A DNA stretch of 7,453 nt. Origin: JAENVT01 sp031430695 (GTDB lineage Bacteria > Actinomycetota > Acidimicrobiia > Acidimicrobiales > Ilumatobacteraceae). Positions 4,218 through 7,453 of this stretch are shown here, one piece after another. A model generated the notes under the pieces. It searched no databases, was not told where the DNA came from, and saw nothing but the letters and a program-made list of their open reading frames with translations. The position numbers were made by a program, and so were the translations under genes. The stretch is from NCBI GenBank assembly GCA_031430695.1, contig JANPBZ010000055.1:1-7453 (forward strand). Reading direction: 5' to 3'. The number at the start of each line of letters is the position of its first letter. Position 1 is the first letter of the stretch.

Positions 4218-6941
4218 ATGACCGTCGTACCTGACAAGACCTTCGGTAACCGTGGCACGCTGTGGAGTGGCATGGCGGTGCTGTTCGAAAGCGGGTTCAC
4301 CGACGACCAGTACGTCCACACTTTGGGCGGCTTCACGACCGGCGTGCACGTCCTACCCAACGGCTCAGCCTGCCTCGTCGTCGGTGGCTGGAGCTATTTC
4401 CCACCACCGGCGACTCCGGGTGTGGACGACAAGGTCCGGCGCTACACAACGGTCAAATTAGTGGTGTTCCCTCCCGACGGTTCACCACAAGAGCGTCTCC
4501 GCTGGGACGGCACGCGCATCCACAACGTGTCCGAGTCGCAGCGAGACGGGTTTGCCCTGGCCAGTTGCTCGACCCCGACCGGCGACGTCGCCGTGCTACT
4601 GCGGCAGGACTCTGTGAAACCCTTCTCGCCAAATCCCTCCGAATACACCATGTGCATCGTTTCTCCCGCCGGCCAGGTGCAGTCGCGAGACGTGGTCTCG
4701 CCGCAGTGGCTCTACGACGCCGTGAACGGAAATCCCGCAGGAACCGTCCGCATCGCGACCGAGGGGACCGATCTCGGCATCGCCTCGTCGTGGGGAAGTC
4801 GCCTCGCCGTCGTGTTGCTTCATGGAGCGGGCAGCACACCACGATCCTTCGACCTCGCCGGCACACCATCGCTTCCGGGGCTGGTCAGGGTGGAAGTCGC
4901 CTCGGTGCGGTTCAACGGTGGGGCTGCCTCGATCGCTCTCACCGCGCACCTCAACCACCCAGGAGTTGGCGCAACGTCGGTGGGGGCGATCCTGCGCATC
5001 CGTGCGGACGGCACCCGCGACGTCAACTTCGGCGAAAACGGCATCTGGGCCTCGCCGCTAGGAGTCGGGTACCGCGACTTTATCTGCGCCGGCGAGACCG
5101 CCGGTGGCCTGGCCGGGTGTGTCGGGCGACGCGCGGTGGCCTTTGCAATCGATCCGAACGGGATCGATCTCGACCAGTCGTTCGCCGGTAGCGGTGTCGC
5201 CGAGCACGACCTCGGTGGTCCTCTGGCCGATCCGGTGTTGGCGTCGGATGCGAGCGGCATGACGATCTTCGCCCAGCGCGTACCAAGACAGGCTGATCGA
5301 GCCGGCGATCTCCGCACCGCCGGTTGCCGCTTCCAGTGGGCTCCTGGCTCCCCCAACCACGGAGCCGTCGATGGCTCCTTCGGCGTTGCCGGCACTGCGA
5401 CGGTGCCGTGCGACGAGGCGCCCGTCACCCCGGCGGGAATCGTCGTCAGTGGGTCCCAGATGTTCGTGGGCGGCACGCGACAGATTCATGGCGCCGACTG
5501 CGATCGCGTGCCGGTTGTCGTGGCCCTCTCACTGCCGACCGCGCAGCCCAACGTGACGTATGGCGACGGAGGATTTGCCCTGCTCGGATCCGTTCGCCAC
5601 CCGGCACTGGTGGGCCCGGATGGCAGCGCCGTGTTCGTGGAGCGCACCACGGCGACCACGGTGCCTGCGCTGAGATTCACCACGCCCACCGGCGCACAGG
5701 GACCATTGCGCTCGTTGGCGCCGATCTCTGCCGGATCACTTGTCAGCACGCTGACGCGCCTCGCCGACGGAAGCATTCTCGTCGCGGGCAACGGACCCGA
5801 CGCGTGGGTTGTCAAGATGGGGCCAACGGGTGTGCCCGACCCAGCGTTCGGTACAGCCGGGATCGCCCTTCCGAATCCCGTTGGCGGCGGAGGCGACGCG
5901 CGGGTGTTGGGTAGCCGCTCCGACGGGAGCATCGCGCTGTACACCAACACCGCCAACGCGAGCCAGTTGACGGTGATGAAGGCGAACGGCCAGATCGACA
6001 CGACGTACGGCACCGCCGGCTTTGTCGACATCAAGGGCTTCACCCATCCGGGTGGCACCAGCGATGCCAGGTGCTTCCTCGACACCGACGACTCGGTCAT
6101 TTGCGTGGCGTCGAGCACGCATGTGCCCGGCGACCCATTCAGCAGCCCTGTCGCGGTGGGCCTGCGACGCGTCACGCCGACCGGTGCATACGATCCCAAC
6201 TTCGGACTGGGTCTCCCAAGCGTCGCGGCGCCCGCATCCGGAACCGTTCGCGGCCTGTACAACCCTGACGGCACCACCGGGGGGCTTTCCGACTACAGCG
6301 CCTTCGCTCCCGTCGGTATGGCGCGGCTCGGCACCAGGCTCTACGTGGTGGGCACCGGATGGACAGGCGGGGGCTACATCCCGAGTGTCAACAGATACCG
6401 GCCGGCCTACCCGCTGCTGGTCATCACGGCCTGGAACGCCAATGGCTCGGTCGATGCGACGTTTGCCACCGGCGGCCTGCAAGAGGCGGGATACAGCCCC
6501 ACGATCCTGTATTGGAGCGCTTCGGGCGTCATCCCGGATTCAGCCACGTCCTTCTTCATCTTTGGCAACGCGGGCGATCCGGAAACGATCACCACAAGCG
6601 TCGGCGGCCAGACGAACGTGCAAGTCAGGCCACGCCAACCCCAGCCCGCCCTGTACCGGGTGGCTCATCCCGGTGGCCTCGACCTTGCGTTCGGCGGCGA
6701 CGGCGCGTCGACGATTCGGGTCCAGGAGTTTCTGCTGACGTCGGTCGCCGGAGCGATGGTCACCGGTGGACGGGTTCGCGTGGCATGCATCGACGCGCTG
6801 CAGCAACCGTGGACGGACGAGCCGCGGGTCAACCTCGGCGGACTCGCGCAGTGGCGACCCGGCAAGACGCGACCCGTGCCGAAGCCGAGACCACCACGAC
6901 CAAGACCACGACCAAGACCACCACAGCCGCCGCCCCCGTAA
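4218..6941 (+). CDS. Delta-60 repeat protein, predicted beta-propeller, with Pro/Arg-rich tail
   Basis: This 907-residue protein is built from delta-60-type repeats, in which each unit ends '..NpdGslDxsFGxxG'. Clear copies are DKTFGNRG (6), DVNFGENG (268), DQSFAGSG (319), DGSFGVAG (385), VTYGDGG (446), DPAFGTAG (541), DTTYGTAG (594), DPNFGLG (659), DATFATGG (746) and DLAFGGDG (822). Degenerate unit ends are visible near 86, 150, 205 and 491. Such repeats are thought to form beta-propeller blades; their ligands are generally unknown. The protein starts in the middle of a repeat and its last repeat (VNLGGLAQWRPGK, ~871-883) lacks the second half. The two ends could therefore complete one blade. 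No signal peptide, transmembrane helix, LPXTG or catalytic motif is seen, although many relatives are exported. Eleven cysteines are scattered through it. Residues ~884-907 are a PRPRP tail whose codons (AGA, CGA, CCA) differ sharply from the rest. It is monocistronic and convergent with the lipoprotein gene. Confidence 0.85.
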   Translation: MTVVPDKTFGNRGTLWSGMAVLFESGFTDDQYVHTLGGFTTGVHVLPNGSACLVVGGWSYFPPPATPGVDDKVRRYTTVKLVVFPPDGSPQERLRWDGTRIHNVSESQRDGFALASCSTPTGDVAVLLRQDSVKPFSPNPSEYTMCIVSPAGQVQSRDVVSPQWLYDAVNGNPAGTVRIATEGTDLGIASSWGSRLAVVLLHGAGSTPRSFDLAGTPSLPGLVRVEVASVRFNGGAASIALTAHLNHPGVGATSVGAILRIRADGTRDVNFGENGIWASPLGVGYRDFICAGETAGGLAGCVGRRAVAFAIDPNGIDLDQSFAGSGVAEHDLGGPLADPVLASDASGMTIFAQRVPRQADRAGDLRTAGCRFQWAPGSPNHGAVDGSFGVAGTATVPCDEAPVTPAGIVVSGSQMFVGGTRQIHGADCDRVPVVVALSLPTAQPNVTYGDGGFALLGSVRHPALVGPDGSAVFVERTTATTVPALRFTTPTGAQGPLRSLAPISAGSLVSTLTRLADGSILVAGNGPDAWVVKMGPTGVPDPAFGTAGIALPNPVGGGGDARVLGSRSDGSIALYTNTANASQLTVMKANGQIDTTYGTAGFVDIKGFTHPGGTSDARCFLDTDDSVICVASSTHVPGDPFSSPVAVGLRRVTPTGAYDPNFGLGLPSVAAPASGTVRGLYNPDGTTGGLSDYSAFAPVGMARLGTRLYVVGTGWTGGGYIPSVNRYRPAYPLLVITAWNANGSVDATFATGGLQEAGYSPTILYWSASGVIPDSATSFFIFGNAGDPETITTSVGGQTNVQVRPRQPQPALYRVAHPGGLDLAFGGDGASTIRVQEFLLTSVAGAMVTGGRVRVACIDALQQPWTDEPRVNLGGLAQWRPGKTRPVPKPRPPRPRPRPRPPQPPPP
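6893..6922 (+). repeat. 12-base microsatellite-like repeat in the delta-60 C-terminus
   Basis: ACCACGACCAAG occurs twice in tandem (6893-6904, 6905-6916), followed by a partial third copy ACCACC. In the annotated frame it gives alternating Pro-Arg; in the frame shifted by one base it gives Thr-Thr-Thr-Lys. The unit is a multiple of three, so copy-number change would alter tail length without changing frame. Confidence 0.7.
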
Positions 6942-6970
6942 AGGCGCGCCGACCGCCGTGGCATTGACTT

Positions 6971-6987
6971 CTCGTCCGCCCGACGAG
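6971..6987. terminator. Candidate hairpin between convergent genes
   Basis: CTCGTC-CGCCC-GACGAG forms a perfect six-base-pair stem with a five-base loop, 30 bases after the delta-60 stop and 30 bases before the end of the lipoprotein gene. It has no T-tract on either strand, so it would be a weak or non-canonical terminator serving both sides. Such short perfect stems also occur by chance in GC-rich DNA. Confidence 0.35.
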
Positions 6988-7016
6988 CCGACCCGAGGCA
7001 AGTACCAAAGGTCGAT

Positions 7017-7394
7017 TCAGCGGATACCGGTGTCACAACTGATCTCCACAACAGCATCGGCATCAGCGCGCACCTCGACCTCAACCAGCGCGCACACCGG
7101 GAAGGCGTTGTCGCCAGTGTCGACCGTGACGGTGTAGGTCCCCGCGGGAATCTCAGCCGCAAATGCACCGCTCGCGTCGATTCTCACCGACCTGACGACG
7201 TGCACACCCTGCGCGAACTGAACGCTGCCTTGCACTGGCTTCGGTTGGCAGTTGGGATCGCCGGGTTGCTCGACGGGGCATGTGGGTCCGGCGAGCGCGT
7301 GGCCGCTGACTTGGCCGTTCGAACCGCGTTGAGGGCTGGTGGTGCCGCAGCCGACGATCAGCGACATTGCGGCCACCACGATTAGACAACGCAT
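7017..7394 (-). CDS. Secreted lipoprotein with carboxypeptidase-regulatory-like (Ig/prealbumin-like) domain
   Basis: This 125-residue protein has an N-terminal lipoprotein signal: MRC, a hydrophobic stretch LIVVAAMSLIVG, and lipobox IVGC with the acylated Cys at 16. The mature part opens with a Gly/Ser/Gln linker (17-30), then GHALAGPTCPVEQPGDPNCQ (31-50) and KPVQGSVQF. It continues with the strand-turn-strand pattern DASGAFAAEIPAGTYTVTV (73-91), typical of the small beta-sandwich found in many actinobacterial 'GPxCPV..PGDPxC' surface proteins. Cys39/Cys49 and Cys101/Cys120 could form disulfides. It is expected to be anchored outside the membrane; no catalytic residues are visible and its ligand is unknown. 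The start at 7394 is fixed by the signal peptide; no strong Shine-Dalgarno is seen. Its first 13 bases overlap the end of the upstream gene, so translation is probably coupled within an operon. Confidence 0.82.
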   Translation of the reverse strand: MRCLIVVAAMSLIVGCGTTSPQRGSNGQVSGHALAGPTCPVEQPGDPNCQPKPVQGSVQFAQGVHVVRSVRIDASGAFAAEIPAGTYTVTVDTGDNAFPVCALVEVEVRADADAVVEISCDTGIR

Positions 7395-7453
7395 GTCGAC
7401 TTGGACGCCACGGTGACAGCCACGGTTCCCGCCCCTAGCGAAACCAGGGTCAC
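7382..7453 (-). CDS. C-terminal end of an upstream gene, cut by the right edge
   Basis: From the window edge the minus strand reads VTLVSLGAGTVAVTVASKS and then TCVV before a TAA at 7384-7382, with almost entirely G/C-ending codons. The alternating small/hydrophobic pattern suggests a beta-strand ending of a secreted or surface domain, which would suit the lipoprotein that follows, but 23 residues cannot identify it. The frame overlaps the lipoprotein start by 13 bases. The lipoprotein frame is also open here, so this call rests on codon bias and spacing. Confidence 0.45.
   Translation of the reverse strand: MTLVSLGAGTVAVTVASKSTCVV

Noticed and set aside
3791..4360. A 189-codon minus-strand frame across the delta-60 start
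   Set aside because: Its first part is antisense to the delta-60 gene and the rest has no homology; at most its 3' end is a decayed fragment.
4262..5191. A 309-codon plus-strand frame rich in Arg
   Set aside because: It is an out-of-frame shadow of the delta-60 gene, which has recognisable repeats in its own frame.
6893..6922. A possible CRISPR or regulatory repeat array
   Set aside because: It has only two and a half copies of a 12-base unit with no spacers, inside coding sequence; it is a low-complexity tract.

Overview
The window is GC-rich double-stranded DNA, densely coded with strong G/C preference at third codon positions. It carries a lipoprotein gene with a Gly-Pro-x-Cys-Pro-Val motif and a delta-60 repeat protein. 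This suggests a high-GC bacterium, most likely an actinobacterium (an environmental, Acidimicrobiia-like lineage would fit), but no rRNA, tRNA or housekeeping gene settles it.

Left part (1-3710, all minus strand). Reading in the direction of transcription there is: (i) the first ~38 codons of a plasmid pRiA4b ORF-3-like gene with its own good ribosome binding site, truncated and open in frame into the next gene; (ii) a DUF2231 four-helix membrane protein with a strong AAGGAGG site; (iii) after 7 bases, a second four-helix membrane protein of unknown function; (iv) overlapping it by ATGA, a full-length 706-residue protein of the amylo-alpha-1,6-glucosidase / glycogen-debranching family; (v) close behind, a frameshifted tyrosine recombinase (integrase) remnant that runs off the left edge. 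Genes ii-iv look like one translationally coupled operon. The two damaged mobile-type genes lie directly against its two ends.

Middle (3711-4217). This is a divergent intergenic stretch with no confident gene. One 66-codon minus-strand frame has fair codon statistics but no recognised homology.

Right part (4218-7453). A 907-residue delta-60 repeat protein, predicted beta-propeller, is read on the plus strand. Its N-terminus starts in mid-repeat and its C-terminus ends in the complementary half-repeat, followed by a Pro/Arg tail that sits in the 'wrong' frame by codon bias. A small hairpin separates it from a convergent minus-strand pair: a secreted lipoprotein with a carboxypeptidase-regulatory-like fold, and the last 23 codons of an upstream gene cut by the window edge.

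I see no CRISPR array, toxin-antitoxin pair, defence system or RNA gene. The most unusual items are the remnant-flanked debranching operon, the in-frame pRiA4b/DUF2231 join, and the propeller protein's half-repeat ends and C-terminal frame conflict.
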